Positions 11,438 through 22,680 of a DNA stretch of 64,000 nucleotides are shown here, in pieces. A program made the translations under genes and the position numbers. The stretch comes from Polyodon spathula (taxonomy: Eukaryota; Chordata; Actinopteri; Acipenseriformes; Polyodontidae). Where the stretch lies: NCBI RefSeq assembly GCF_017654505.1, contig NC_054545.1, forward strand, positions 17,002,547 to 17,066,546, in the 5' to 3' direction. Positions within the stretch are counted from its first letter, which is position 1; each line of letters begins with the position of its first letter. A model generated the notes under the pieces. The model made no database searches and was not told where the DNA came from. It saw nothing but the letters and a program-made list of their open reading frames with translations.

Positions 11438-12681
11438 ACACGTACTATAACATCAGGGCTAGAAGTTAACTTTTTAAGGCAGTATTGAGAATTTGCTGCC
11501 TGCCTGGAAAGTAGGTAACAAAATGGTCTTATTCGGTAGCAGTTTATTCGACTAATAATTATATATAAAATTAGAAAATAAACACCTAATTACTGTTTTA
11601 GATAGACTGAGTGACCCAAGCTATCACATGGTAGGTCTATATTTAAATCAGCAAATATTTATTGAAACCACTATGTGCTCAACTGAGTAATGGAATTAAT
11701 GCAGTTCCTTGTTGAAATGAATTTTGTTGTATCCTTACGTTCTACAAGAATGCAACTATATTTGTCATCTAAGCAGTTGATATGCTGTCAGTATGGTTAA
11801 CCAGATTATGTTTCATCCGTGCAAATTTAAGTGGTACGGATCCTCTTATGTCTTCAATTGTTGACTGAGATTTTGGTAACTAACAAGTCATACACACCTA
11901 TAAAGACAGCAATTAGAAAAAATAAATAATAATAAAAAAAAGTAACGTGTAATACAATATCGTTGATTCCTGCACTGTATGACCTTATAGAAGCTGAAAT
12001 GCCAGCTCGCACCCTGCCTTTTCACTGCATTTGTAACTGCTGTACAATTTGAAGAAATTAACTAAGAAGTAATAACAGAATAAGGGAAATCAACTAAGTT
12101 TAAAAGAAAAATAAATACGCTGGGTTTGTTTTTATATAACATTTTGTGTTAAGCACACTTTTCACTAGTTTAAACAGGAGAAGTATATACAGTAGTGATA
12201 ATCTAGCGTAAAAAGAAAACCGATAAATTAATGCACCTCAAGATTGTATTTTGTCTATTATTTATACTAATAAAACAAGGAAGACGTTACTTGGATCATG
12301 GTAACGTTATAGCTAGCTGTTTGCTCCATTTTCTTTTTTCGTAGTCAGAATTTTGATAAAGTAATAATTATCCACCTATTACGTATTCATTTTTAGCGCG
12401 TGTGAAACCAGGGTTAAGATTATAACAAAATAATCTCCATGACAGATAAAATTAACATTTTATAGGCACTGAATAAACTTAATATCCTGTTAGGTTCTTG
12501 CCAGATGTCATATAAAATTTTAATGTTTTTAACTGTTATTTAACATTACTTTTGGTCTATAAAACAACCCACATTGTTCTGTAGTACTGTAGGTATTTGA
12601 ACTCCACTGTCCAATACGATTTGCTTTGTGGGCCTCGCGTGTATCTACATGAGGCAGTACAAACCTCGGTCATCTATTGGG
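11438..12681. other. Unique AT-rich DNA, no supported gene
   Basis: No gene or repeat that I can name; A/T-rich throughout. Confidence 0.4.
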
Positions 12682-12841
12682 AAGCTCTAAAGCAATAGAG
12701 CCCGTGGAGGCGGCCTCTACCGTGTGGTAGATGACCACGACTGGAGTTATGCATCCCAAGCCGAAAGCGAGGCCGCTAACGAAAGTCAAGGTCATCTACC
12801 ACACAGTAGAACCCACATCCAGAGGGCTCTGTCGCTATTAG
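12682..12841. repeat. Inverted repeat (foldback)
   Basis: The left core at 12716-12736 (TCTACCGTGTGGTAGATGAC plus C) is repeated inverted at 12790-12810 with a single mismatch. Flanking AATAGAGCCC (left) and GGGCTCTGTCGCTATT (right) extend the arms imperfectly to about 58 bases around a 45-base loop. It is locally GC-rich in AT-rich surroundings. It could be a MITE-like foldback or part of a larger repeat whose ends I cannot see. Confidence 0.6.
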
Positions 12842-13788
12842 AAAACGATTTATTTCTTTATTTTCTCTTTAAAAAAAACTTTAAAACCTATATTTACCTT
12901 GAACTTCTGATATTTCGACAGGTAACATTCCGCTGATGAAAATAGTCCCTAACATAATTAGAATAGAAAAACGACGTACACGTAGAGAAAATATTATTAT
13001 TATTACAATTATTACTGTTGCTAACATCTTTATTTATTGGGGTCTTACTCTTTCTTATTATAATTTATCTGGACATGTAGAATTGTTGAATAGTCCGTGT
13101 ACTGTTGAGTCGGACTCGAAACTTGTTGTTGGAGGCGGGGCGTCATTCAAGCAGGCAGGGAGTGGATTGGCTGTTGCGGAAAGAAATGAAACAGGGTTGG
13201 CAGTTTGACTGGCTGGTTTTGAGGGAGGATGTTGTTTGGATCCAGCCAATGACAGAAGTTTTGATTTGCTGTCCAGTAGCTGCGAATTGAGCCTTCATTA
13301 CGGTGTCCTGTCACAGACATGATTTCACTCTAGACCAGCGTCAGAAAGTATATTTAAGTAGCTTTTTGTGTTATCGGGTTAGTTTTAGATTAGAATATTA
13401 AGGAAAAAAAGCAGATTTGCTTTATTGATTTAAAATTGAATTCACAGTTAAGCACTTTAATGTTCCAGCAGGCATCTATGCAAAATAGAAGCCGGCTAGA
13501 TCTGGGAGCTGATTGGCTGTTCGCACTCAATCATTTTCTAATAGCAGTGGTTTCCTGCTTTGTGAAAGATACTAATAATGCATGTGTTAAAAAAAAAAAA
13601 AAAAAATCCTGGTAATTGTGTACGTGTTCACTCGGGGTCGGGCAGATACTGCAGCATAAGGTATCAGAAAAATGCTACTGCATAAAAAAAAAAAAAAAAA
13701 ATAATAATAAAAAAAATAATAGCACATTTAAGAGTTTTAGGTAGCAAAGTGCTACTAAATATATGTTAACTTCGAGCCTTGATAATAC
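12842..13788. other. Unique AT-rich DNA, no supported gene
   Basis: Bases 13120-13260 are GC-richer, but no recognisable protein results. An A run lies near 13589-13606 and an A-rich tract follows at 13683-13720. Confidence 0.4.
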
Positions 13789-14855
13789 AGTCAGCCCTCC
13801 TTTATACTGCCTGGTAAGGGCCATGGGCAGAAACAGGCAATAAGCGAGGGTGGTGTTATAGCGAGTGTCCAATAAATAAATAAATCGCACACACACAACC
13901 TTTTGCAATAAATTCAAACGTTTAATTTTTTTAGTTATACAATTACAGTATTTCCAAGCCATTTTAATAAAACATTAATCTTTAAAAAATTGTAGTACTA
14001 GTTCTTAACACAATAGTAGGTCTACTAGTGATGTTTTATCTTCTTTTTCCATCTGTATGAAACACACATGGTTTTTGAGGAACAGTTTAAAAAAGGGTAA
14101 GCCTGCTGAATACAAACCCCCATTGAACGATGCCATCTATTTATTTCACAAAGCAATTTAAGCTCTACAGCATTGTTTTTTTAAACAGTTAAAAAAAAAA
14201 AAAAATAATAATAATATGTACCGACAAACACTTTTTTAAAACAAAAAGTAAAAAATAAATAAATAAAAAATATTCTACTGTTTACAAAACTGTCAGCCTT
14301 CATTTATGTAAAAGTAGCACATAAACAAACAAACCTCTTGCCGTACTTTTTTTTTTTTTTTACTGTGGTTTATAAAAGTCACTTATTTTAGACTGCGTCA
14401 AGACTTTTTCAGGTTAAACAAAACGACCTGTTCCATCAAGGTAAGCCATTTGTTTTTATCCATTACAATGTCTCCAATTGTTCTTTGATTAACAGTACAT
14501 GCCTCACTTAGGCGTGAAAACATTTGCGATGTCTTGCTGACTTGCTTTCTTATTTTCAGATGCACACATGCAGATTTGTTTCTTTTCACCTGGTCTTAAT
14601 TGTAGGGTCGACTTGCCATTTTGTACTTTCTGTTTTGCTTTGGGAGTGGGAGTGTTGATGACATTGGTGTGAACGTTCAGTTAACAACGAATTCGGAAAG
14701 GTTAATTTGCCATGATTATTTCACTGGCGGTACGATGTGGAAAGTTACAATGCTTATAATAATGGGTACAAGTAGCACTGTTTTTATTTTGGTGACATTT
14801 GTTCAGAGAGAATAGCTGGTGGTGTGTGAGGGTGGCGTTATAAAGGGGGGCGGTA
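13789..14855 (-). mobile_element. Tigger/pogo-like DNA transposon relic
   Basis: The left end begins CAGTCAGCCCTCCTTTATA, typical of Tigger-type pogo elements, followed by a second 'GAGGGTGGTGTTATAGCGAG' block. The right end carries GAGGGTGGCGTTATAAAGGG followed by GGGCGG, an imperfect inverted counterpart. Between them a minus-strand frame (14398-14589) reads KIRKQVSKTSQMFSRLSEAC followed by TVNQRTIGDIVMDKNKW. This resembles the CENP-B/pogo N-terminal helix-turn-helix with its '..VN.STI..I...K.K' motif. The DDE catalytic domain is absent, so the element is internally deleted. Ends are approximate and no TA duplication can be fixed. Confidence 0.45.
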
Positions 14856-15672
14856 GAACGTGGGACAGCTGTATATACAATCAATATCAAAATCACTACA
14901 CAGCATTTTCAGAAAGTTGGGTACTGTTTAAGCGATGCATATCATTATGACGTGCTGGACTTTTTTGTGTTCCATGAGATTCTGGCTCGCTCTAAAGCAG
15001 CACAATGCATTTTTGTCCCAGATGGCTTTCCATAGAGATCACTGAGTGCACGTGCATGATCTGGTTTGTTTACTTCTTGCTGTCAAACACTTTAATAGAG
15101 GCTAAAGAGCTGGTGTGTGGATCCTATTTATATATTTGCATATCACACATAGCTCTCTTTCATTTGCCATTTTTTTTAAAACTGTCACGCAAATTCTGGT
15201 GAGGCGGTAAATAAGCGCAAGGTATTTTTGTCATTTGTATCAAATATGAACATCTGATTTTTTGTATCCGAATACATGTAAAAAAAGTAAAAAAAGTATT
15301 TGTCCCAGCAGCTACAAATAGGTCAATTCAACTCCAGTATCTTTATAACAGTTGTTGTACCATGACAGACGTTTATCTTAGAGTACAGAAGCAGACAAGC
15401 TTGCATGGTAAAGCTGGAGTCAGGTTACAGCAACACTTGGGTGATCAAAATGATCCATGAGAGGAACAGAATAGCAAACAGTGGCAAATGCATTGTACAA
15501 GCACAGGAAAATCATGGTACTGTACTCTCAGTTAGTTATTCAAGGACCGGACACATTACAGATTAGATGAAGCTGAAAGTGTTGCTACTTACAGCTGACA
15601 GACACAGCCATTGAAGACGCTCCCCCACCGCTCAGCTTGTCACTTCTCCTGCTGGGGATATTATTAACACAC
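14856..15672. other. Unique DNA, no supported gene
   Basis: No transposon or gene recognised. Confidence 0.4.
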
Positions 15673-16688
15673 TTCAGTCTGGAGCAGGATGAGAGGAGGG
15701 GTTCAGTGTGCACAGGACGGTATATCCACAGGGAACACACTTCTCTGTGGAGCAGGATGAGAGGAGGGGTTCAGTGTGCACAGGACTGGGTATATCCACA
15801 GGGAACACACTTCTCTCTGGAGCAGGACGAGAGGAGGGGTTCGGTTTTCACAGGACTGGGTATATTCACAGGGAACACACTTCTCTGTGGAGCAGGACGA
15901 GAGGAGGGGTTCAGTGTGCACAGGACGGTATATCCACAGGGAACACACTTCTCTGTGGAGCAGGATGAGAGGAGGGGTTCAGTGTGCACAGGACTGGGTA
16001 TATCCACAGGGAACACACTTCTCTGTTCAGTGACAGGACATATCCACAGGAACACACTTCTCTCTGAGAGGAGGGGTTCAGTGTGCACAGGACTGGGTAT
16101 ATCCACAGGGAACACACTTCTCTGTGGAGCAGGACGAGAGGAGGGGTTCAGTGTGCACAGGACTGGGTATATCCACAGGGAACACACTTCTCTGGGAGCA
16201 GGACGAGAGGAGGGGTTCATGTGCACAGGACTGGGTATATCCACAGGGAACACACTTCTCTCTGGAGCAGGACGAGAGGAGGGGTTCGGTTTTCACAGGA
16301 CTGGGTATATTCACAGGGAACACACTTCTCTCTGGAGCAGGACGAGAGGAGGGGTTCACACAGGGGGTATATCACAGGGAACACACTTCTCTGTGGAGCA
16401 GGACGAGAGGAGGGGTTCGTGTGCACAGGACTGGGTATATCACAGGACTGGGTATATATCCACAGGGAACACACTTCTCTCTGGAGCAGGACGAGAGGAG
16501 GGGTTCAGTGTGCACAGGACTGGGTATATCCACAGGGAACACACTTCTCTGTGGAGCAGGACGAGAGGAGGGGTTCAGTGTGCACAGGACTGGGTATATC
16601 CACAGGGAACACACTTCTCTGTGGAGCAGGACGAGAGGAGGGGTTCAGTGTGCACAGGACTGGGTATATCCACAGGGAACACACTTAT
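15673..16688 (+). repeat. 70-bp minisatellite array (about 14-15 units)
   Basis: A unit of about 70 bases repeats head to tail. It reads CACTTCTCTGTGGAGCAGGA, then CGAGAGGAGGGGTTCAGTGT, then GCACAGGACTGGGTATATCC, then ACAGGGAACA. Three neighbouring units near the right end are almost identical. Others carry variants: GATGAG for GACGAG, TTCGGTTTTCACAGG for TTCAGTGTGCACAGG, TATTCACAG for TATCCACAG, and deleted units at 16030-16080 and 16355-16450. Because 70 is 1 mod 3 and the unit lacks stops in any plus frame, long open frames appear in all three frames (one spans 15637-16701) and also on the minus strand. These are not evidence for a protein. Confidence 0.95.
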
Positions 16689-17333
16689 TTTTAAGATGTA
16701 GATATGTTTTTATCATTATTATTTTTAAATAGGGTATCCAGTTACTTTTACTACCAATTAATAAACAGACTTTCTTTTGGTTATTTTAAGTAAGTCTTTT
16801 TTTTCAGTTTTTGGGGGAAATTAGGGCACAAATATCAATTAGCTTGGAGTATAAACGTTGATACGTTATCCAAATGTTAAACATTTTAATGGTGTATTGT
16901 TTAGGAAATTTAAATTGAGTCAGAAGCCAATAGTAACTCTACATGTACTTTTACATACTTTATTTATTATAGTAGGTCAAAATGTAAATCAGAAATGATC
17001 GATACTGTAGTAATTAAGCTACTAAAGGAAATGCTGTAACAATTGTGCAGCTACAGTCGAAACTACTATCATGTTTAATGATGTTCTGTTGGTCTGATTG
17101 AGCCACGAACACCACAAACATTATGGATTTTAAATTTGGGGAACCAAATCTATCATCAAAGATGTGAAATCTGACTCTAGCAAAAGCCACATATTGTCTT
17201 ATTATACCCTCTAAATCAAAAGAGATATTTGGAGTCCAATCAACCATCCTGCTCAAGAGCTATCAGCTAGAGAGGGCTGGCTTTCCACACAGTGCAATCA
17301 AAGCCAGCAAACACATTTACAATGATTCTTTTC
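16689..17333. other. Unique AT-rich DNA, no supported gene
   Basis: No gene or repeat recognised. A GCTGGCTT/AAGCCAGC inverted pair occurs near 17277-17310. Confidence 0.4.
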
Positions 17334-17400
17334 TAGTGCCGGGATGAACATGGATTTTTCATATTTGAATATTTAAATTAATATTCTTTAATTTTGAACT
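17334..17400 (+). mobile_element. hAT-like terminus, copy 2 of a dispersed family
   Basis: TAGTGCCGGGATGAACATGG followed by ATTTTTCATATTTGAATATT is a diverged copy of the sequence at 10817. Right end not identified. Confidence 0.35.
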
Positions 17401-18475
17401 AGCAGGAAAACAAGTATAATACCTACCATTTTAGAGTAAAAACAAACAAAAAAATACCTGGTACCCAATCAAATTAGCTATCAAGAAGGAAACTTAAATT
17501 ATGCATTGGTGTCCTTTGCATAATATAATTTTGATCCAGTTGTTTATGTACTGTTATATGAATGATTATGAACATGGTCATTTTTGCCACAGAACACATT
17601 TCAAGCAGCATTTTTTTTTTTTTATGTATTTCTTTTTAGCACATAAAATCAACCATTGTAATTATTTATATTTTTGGAAATCATCTTTAAACCAAACCTA
17701 GGCCAAAAACGGACCTCATCGTGTGCAACAAACTATTTCAAACTAAAGAAATAAACTGCATTGTGGAACAATGAAGTAACCCACACAGCTTCTTGTGGTT
17801 GTATGCCTATAAACGACAGAAACACTGTATCAGTCATGGCATATTGTCTGGGTTCTTGACAAACTATAGTATCCGAAACTGATATTCAGACTGAATCCGT
17901 ACTGTTGGAGTTAGCTGGAAAACACGTGAGTAGGTTATGTGCTTGTTATGCTAAGGATTATACTAATATTTGACTGTTATTTTAAAAGCCGAATTCCCCT
18001 GTGTCCCAAACTTTTTAGCGTAATTCACCAAACTAAAATGACCAGCCACTTTTTGTATGGGTGAAATATTTCCTAGCACTGCGTAGCCTTTTCTTTCAAT
18101 CTGATAGATCAACAGCTATTTGTTTTGTGATATGTTTAGAGTAACACGATTAGCACTAATGAGCACTTATCAGTTTGTTTGAACTGCAGTCGTGGCAGCA
18201 TGTTGTACGCTCATGCCTGTATCTGGTTGTTTACTTGGAGCACACAACATGTTTTTTCATCAGGCCAGACACAATATTGCATTTCAGTGGCAGTGAGATG
18301 TGTTCTACACTGTATTCACTGACTGGCCTCATACTGGAGAGAATGATGTATTGTTCCTTGTGCATTCTCTCCAGTGGAAAAGGTCCAGTGTTGAAGGTAT
18401 CTGTGATCTGGGCTGCTCAAGCACTGGTCTTTCACTTCTTACAATACATTGAACCATTTGTCAACCGTTTTACAA
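17401..18475. other. Unique AT-rich DNA, no supported gene
   Basis: Contains a perfect 13-bp inverted repeat, ACTGGAGAGAATG (18333-18345) with its complement at 18363-18375, forming a 43-base hairpin. That is shorter than a typical microRNA precursor. Nothing else recognised. Confidence 0.4.
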
Positions 18476-18700
18476 GTTTCTTTTTCAGTTGAAGACATTG
18501 AGAAAGAGTTGTTGACGAACCGTTTGTCCTTGAATTTCACAAGGTTCTTTTTTAACTGAAGAAATTGAGAAAGAGTTGCATTCCAACTGTTTGTCATTGA
18601 GTTTTACAAGTTTCTTTTTCAGTTGAAGACATTGAGAAAGACTTCTAGTCGAAATGTTTATCATTGAATATTTGCAAGTTTCTTTTTCAATTGAAGACAT
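18476..18700 (+). repeat. 67-bp tandem array (units 1-4, last interrupted)
   Basis: The motif GAAGACATTGAGAAAGAGTT recurs (as GAAGA.ATTGAGAAAGA) at 18491, 18558 and 18625, with a fourth start at 18693, spaced 67, 67 and 68 bases. Each unit also carries a GTTTCTTTTTCAGTT block and a 'CGAAA/CCGTTTGTC.TTGAA' block. The fourth unit is cut by the hAT element at 18701 and resumes at 20143. The 'TCTAGTCGAAACGTTT' wording is reminiscent of Penelope-like element termini; that link is inference. Confidence 0.85.
18693..18700 (+). repeat. hAT target-site duplication, left
   Basis: GAAGACAT, identical to 20143-20150 on the other side of the element. Eight bases is the hAT hallmark. Confidence 0.85.
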
Positions 18701-20142
18701 CAGTGGCGTTGCTAGGCTTGGAAATTTGGGTGGGCCCAAACTTAGGGAGGACGGGCAATGGCCAAAGGTCAAATGTCACAGGAAATAGTGTGCAAAAATG
18801 ATTTAAATCTGTTAAAACCCTGAATACATCAAATATTTCCCCTGTAAATCTGTTTAAAATGTTTGAAGTAGACACCAAAATACATGTACATATATCCACA
18901 GTGAATGTGCTTTAAAAAGCCAAATGGGCAGTGACACCAAGCCAGCGAGAACAGTCTTAGTACATCAAGCAATTATTAAATAAAACGAGAGCTAGTAAAT
19001 GACTTGCCATTGCCTAGTTAGTAACAGGGTAAGACGTTGAGGCTTGCTGCTAAATATTTTAATTATAGAGTCATACTCCAGAGAATCGCACAGGTCTCTA
19101 TCAAACAACAGTAGAGAGAGCGCATTTGCAAGCGACTTGTCAGCATTGAGGTTTGCACAGCTGTCTTAATCCTGTTCATAGTGGAGAAGAGCCTTAAAAG
19201 TGTGTGCATATTTGGAAGGATAATCAAGTGGCAATCATCTCAAACTAAAATTAGGGTTGGATCATTTTTTCCCCCACAGTCGATTTACACTTTATTTGTT
19301 GAACAAAGACTGAAAACTTCAGCTTCATACATATTAACGTTGTACAACAAAGTACATGCCAGCAGTAGACTTTCTCTATTGCTGAATGTGTCCCATGTTG
19401 GCAGGCATGCAGATACGCCTTTCATAAGGCCATATCATATGTGTCATTTGGAAAGTGTCTGTTCAAATTGCAAAGTTGACAATCTAGTAAAATATGATTC
19501 CACATTGCTCTCAAGTTTTTATTAGAGTGCTCCCTGGTTGACTTTCCAAAGATGAAGTAACAAACGAATCATCCAGTCGATTTGGTAATTCTCTTCTGAC
19601 ATTTATTTTCACATGTTGCCATTTACACTACTGGAGTAAATTAATCATTTGCGGATTTGGAGGAAGAGGATGATATGTGAGTTGCTTCTGTGACTTCATT
19701 GTCTGTCTGTTTTCTTTTAAAGAAAATATAAACAAAAATACTAATTTGTTTTGGCATGTTGACTGTCGCACTACTACTAATTAGCCTGCAAGTTTGCTTA
19801 AAAAAAATGCACATTTTAAATAAAGCTGGAATATGGAAACACCTGGGACTTAACAGATCCACGCCAACTGCTCACAAGCTATCAATCAAACGCAGCTTGC
19901 ACATGATTTGTTGTGTAAGAGGAAGCTTCCACCCAAACATTGCATTACAATGACTACTTTGCTTTGATTGGCTTTCTCTGTAGCCTATTTGTCCTTAACT
20001 TGAGCTCTTGCCTTCAGGGTGCACAGTTTAAAAAAAAGAAAAAGGAATAAATAAATTATACATTTACTTAAACTTGGCATTCATAAAGGTGCAGATATGG
20101 GTGGGCCTGTGTGCCAACTGGGTTGGCATGGCTATGCCCCTG
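18701..20142 (-). mobile_element. hAT transposon, internally deleted (1442 bp)
   Basis: The left end is CAGTGGCGTTGC and the right end, inverted, is CAGGGGCATAGC: 12-base terminal inverted repeats with three mismatches. Both are flanked by the perfect 8-bp duplication GAAGACAT. A GTGGGCCC/GGGCCCAC-like pair lies just inside each end. The only coding remnant recognised is the C-terminal dimerisation region on the minus strand (18992-19195). Joining the flanks restores one continuous 67-bp array unit, which shows that the array predates the insertion. Confidence 0.85.
18992..19195 (-). pseudogene. hAT transposase C-terminal dimerisation fragment
   Basis: Minus-strand translation gives LFSTMNRIKTAVQTSM and, after a one-register shift, ALSLLLFDRDLCDSLEYDSI followed by IKIFSSKPQRL, ending at a TAG at 18994-18992. 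'LFS.MNRIKT..R.SM...L..L.LL....' is the conserved hATC region shared by ZMYM1-like and other hAT transposases. The frameshift and the missing RNase-H-like core mean the copy is dead. It sits inside the element defined by its inverted repeats and target duplication, so its orientation is that of the element. Confidence 0.6.
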
Positions 20143-20205
20143 GAAGACATTGAGAAAGAGTTCTAGTCGAAACGTTTATCATTGAATTTTATACATTTTA
20201 TTTTA
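20143..20205 (+). repeat. 67-bp tandem array, continuation after the hAT element
   Basis: GAAGACATTGAGAAAGAGTT followed by CTAGTCGAAACGTTTATCAT is the remainder of the fourth array unit. It begins with the duplicated target site 20143-20150. Confidence 0.8.
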
Positions 20206-22196
20206 TTATCACTACATATGTCACTATTAAGTGTTTTGGATACCTTCAAAAGTGCAACAAATATGTGACAACGTTAGTAAATTAAAAAATCCTACCTGGG
20301 GAGCACGTGCATTGGTATGCCAGACAAAAAAATAAATAAACATCAGGTTCTTTTAACTAAACAGTGAGGTACTAAATACTATTTGCCCATGTGATTTGTA
20401 GACCTCCTAATAAACTGTGTAAACACAATGCAAATATACAGAGCCCGGGAGGGGGCATGAGAGAGAAAAAACATATCTTGTGCACAGGACTTACTATCTC
20501 GTGGCCACGGTACAGTAAGACGTGCGCATGAGAGAGATTTTTTTTTCTCTCTTGTCCTCTCCCTGACTCCGTACAAATACAGCAAAATGAGATGCATGGC
20601 ATTTTCAGCTGTATTAAGACTTCATGTGCGTATTAAAATAGATCCCCTCTATTGATAATATTAAAAGTGTGATTCTGTAGTTCAAACAGTGGTATTTCAC
20701 ATTTTTTTAAATTTCATTTTTAGAACCATAAATCTATTTATGTGAACTCTATGGGATCTGAGAAAATGTGCTACTACAAAGTTTAGCATAGATACTGCAG
20801 GAAACTCAACATGGTACAGTTATACATGCAATGACAAAGGGGTTTTTAATTAGTGGTGCAATGATTCATTGTTTCTTTACATGATCTGCCGCTGATAATA
20901 AACTGATACAAGACCAAAATCATAGCATAGTCTATTGTAGTTCACCAAATAGTTCTTGAATGAAAAATCTGCTGCGCTTTTGAAGTAACGTATAGAGTAC
21001 TGTACATAGTGACACTGAATGTGAGGGGTAATTGCTTACCTTTAAAAGGAGGCATGCTGGAATCAGTCAGTTTAAAGTGAGGTGGGTGTGTTGCCATGAC
21101 GACTGCAGTGGACACCAATATGTTCTGGAGGATAACCGTACTTGATAGCCGTTTACTGTGCAGCAGAGCCCACAGCTTGGCAAGAGTTGCTGTTTTTTTT
21201 TTCTATCAGAACTGAAGTAGGAGATGCAAGGTTGATTTCTGAAAACAAGCAAAATAACTTGATAAAGATCCTTGGTTCTCATCACCTACAGTGTAATGCA
21301 AGAAATGTGGTTTTATGTTTTGACTGGATTATAACATTTCTGAGTTGGGTTTCCAGGCCTTCTGTTATGGAATGTTTGTAGAGCGGACATTTTGAAACAC
21401 TTTAAACTTAGAAGTGTAAAAAGTTGTCAGGATGTTAACAATGAAAATGACATTTCTGTTATTTAAACAGTTGTAGCAACACGTGGGGATGTGTAATTCT
21501 ATATTTTTTGGAACCCCGCTATTTACTGTTTAAGTAAACTCATGTTATCACTGCCCCTAGGACTTAAGCCTCTGTTGCTACCAATCATCACAAAATTGAA
21601 ACAATTAATCACAATTAAAAAACACAAAAAAATGAAAGCTTTTTCTTTTGTATTTAAAATTGAATCTGCAGACCCTCTCCCTCCATTCCTAATTAGCCAG
21701 ACCAGGAATCGCAGACAAATAAATATACAGTCCAACCCCCCCAATCCCAGAGGGACATAGCTTACTAGTAGACTGCTGGGTCCTGATCATTAATTTGTCT
21801 TGCCCTGAAGCTAAATGAGATCAATATTTCAGACATTTCACTCGCTAATCTTTCCTGGAATCAGAATATTAAAGATATCTGTTTCGTATACGATTTGAGT
21901 TGCTTTCATTATACAATTGGGGCATTTTAGCATAGTGTTTTTAGTAGCTGTGGCATACAGAAATACAAGTGATCCATTTTTTTGGATCAGTCACAGTATA
22001 CTTCAATGTAATGCAGAGGCTTTTAAAATCATTCTTTAACCTTGGATTTTTTAAAAATGAATTTCATTTATCAGCTAGAAAAGATAGACTATTTTAAAAC
22101 AGCACCACAAGTATCTTCAGTCATATTCCATAAACTGATTAACGAATGAATTTAATACTCTAGAACATTGGGTTAAAAATTAAGCAATAGTGCATT
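20206..22196. other. Unique AT-rich DNA, no supported gene
   Basis: Several short open frames are present, none recognisable. No transposon ends seen. Confidence 0.4.
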
Positions 22197-22680
22197 AAAA
22201 AAAAAAAAAAAAATCATAAATTTAGTCTTCTCCCATTTTTTACCCCGGTTTTTCTCCCCAATTTGGTATGCCCAATTATCTGTATCATCGGCTCGCTGCT
22301 CGCAACCCCCTGCCGACTCAGGGAAAGGAGGCTGGAGCATGCCTTCTCCGAAATGTGCTCCTGCCAATCCATCATTTTTCACACTGCAGATCTACAGCAA
22401 GGCCGCCAGACCTGTAGTGCCGGAGGACAACACAGATCCGGAGGCTCCACTGCAGAACAACAGGCGCCCTATAGGCCACGGGTCGCTGCTGCACGGTGAG
22501 CCGTAGATTTCCCTGCCGACCTAAGCCCTCCCTACCCAGGTAGCGCTCGGCCAATTGTGCATTGCCCCATAGGAAGTCACGGTCGGCTGTGACATAGCCT
22601 GGACTCGAATTTGCGATCCCCAGGCTATAGGGCACATCCAGGTGGAGCGCCTTTGCTGGATGCGCCTCTCGGGGCCCCCA
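22197..22680 (-). mobile_element. tRNA-derived SINE, near full length
   Basis: Read on the minus strand from 22680 the head is GGGGCCCCGAGAGGCGCATC followed by CAGCAAAGGCGCTCC. A B-box-like AATTCGAGTCCAGGCTATG lies at 22614-22596, so the head resembles a tRNA with a polymerase III internal promoter. A GC-rich body follows with the phrases ACAATTGGCCGAGCGCTACC and CTGCAGTGGAGCCTCCGG. The 3' end is AATTGGGGAGAAAAACC and an A run at about 22213-22197. The 3' module is shared with 11309-11437. Short frames on both strands across it are not genes. Confidence 0.75.

Noticed and set aside
15637..16701. 354-codon plus-strand open frame (and long frames on both strands)
   Set aside because: It is produced by the 70-bp minisatellite, which is stop-free in every forward frame. 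The apparent protein simply cycles through the three phases of the same unit.
18333..18375. Possible microRNA hairpin
   Set aside because: A perfect 13-bp stem with a 17-base loop is too short for a standard precursor, and nothing else supports it.
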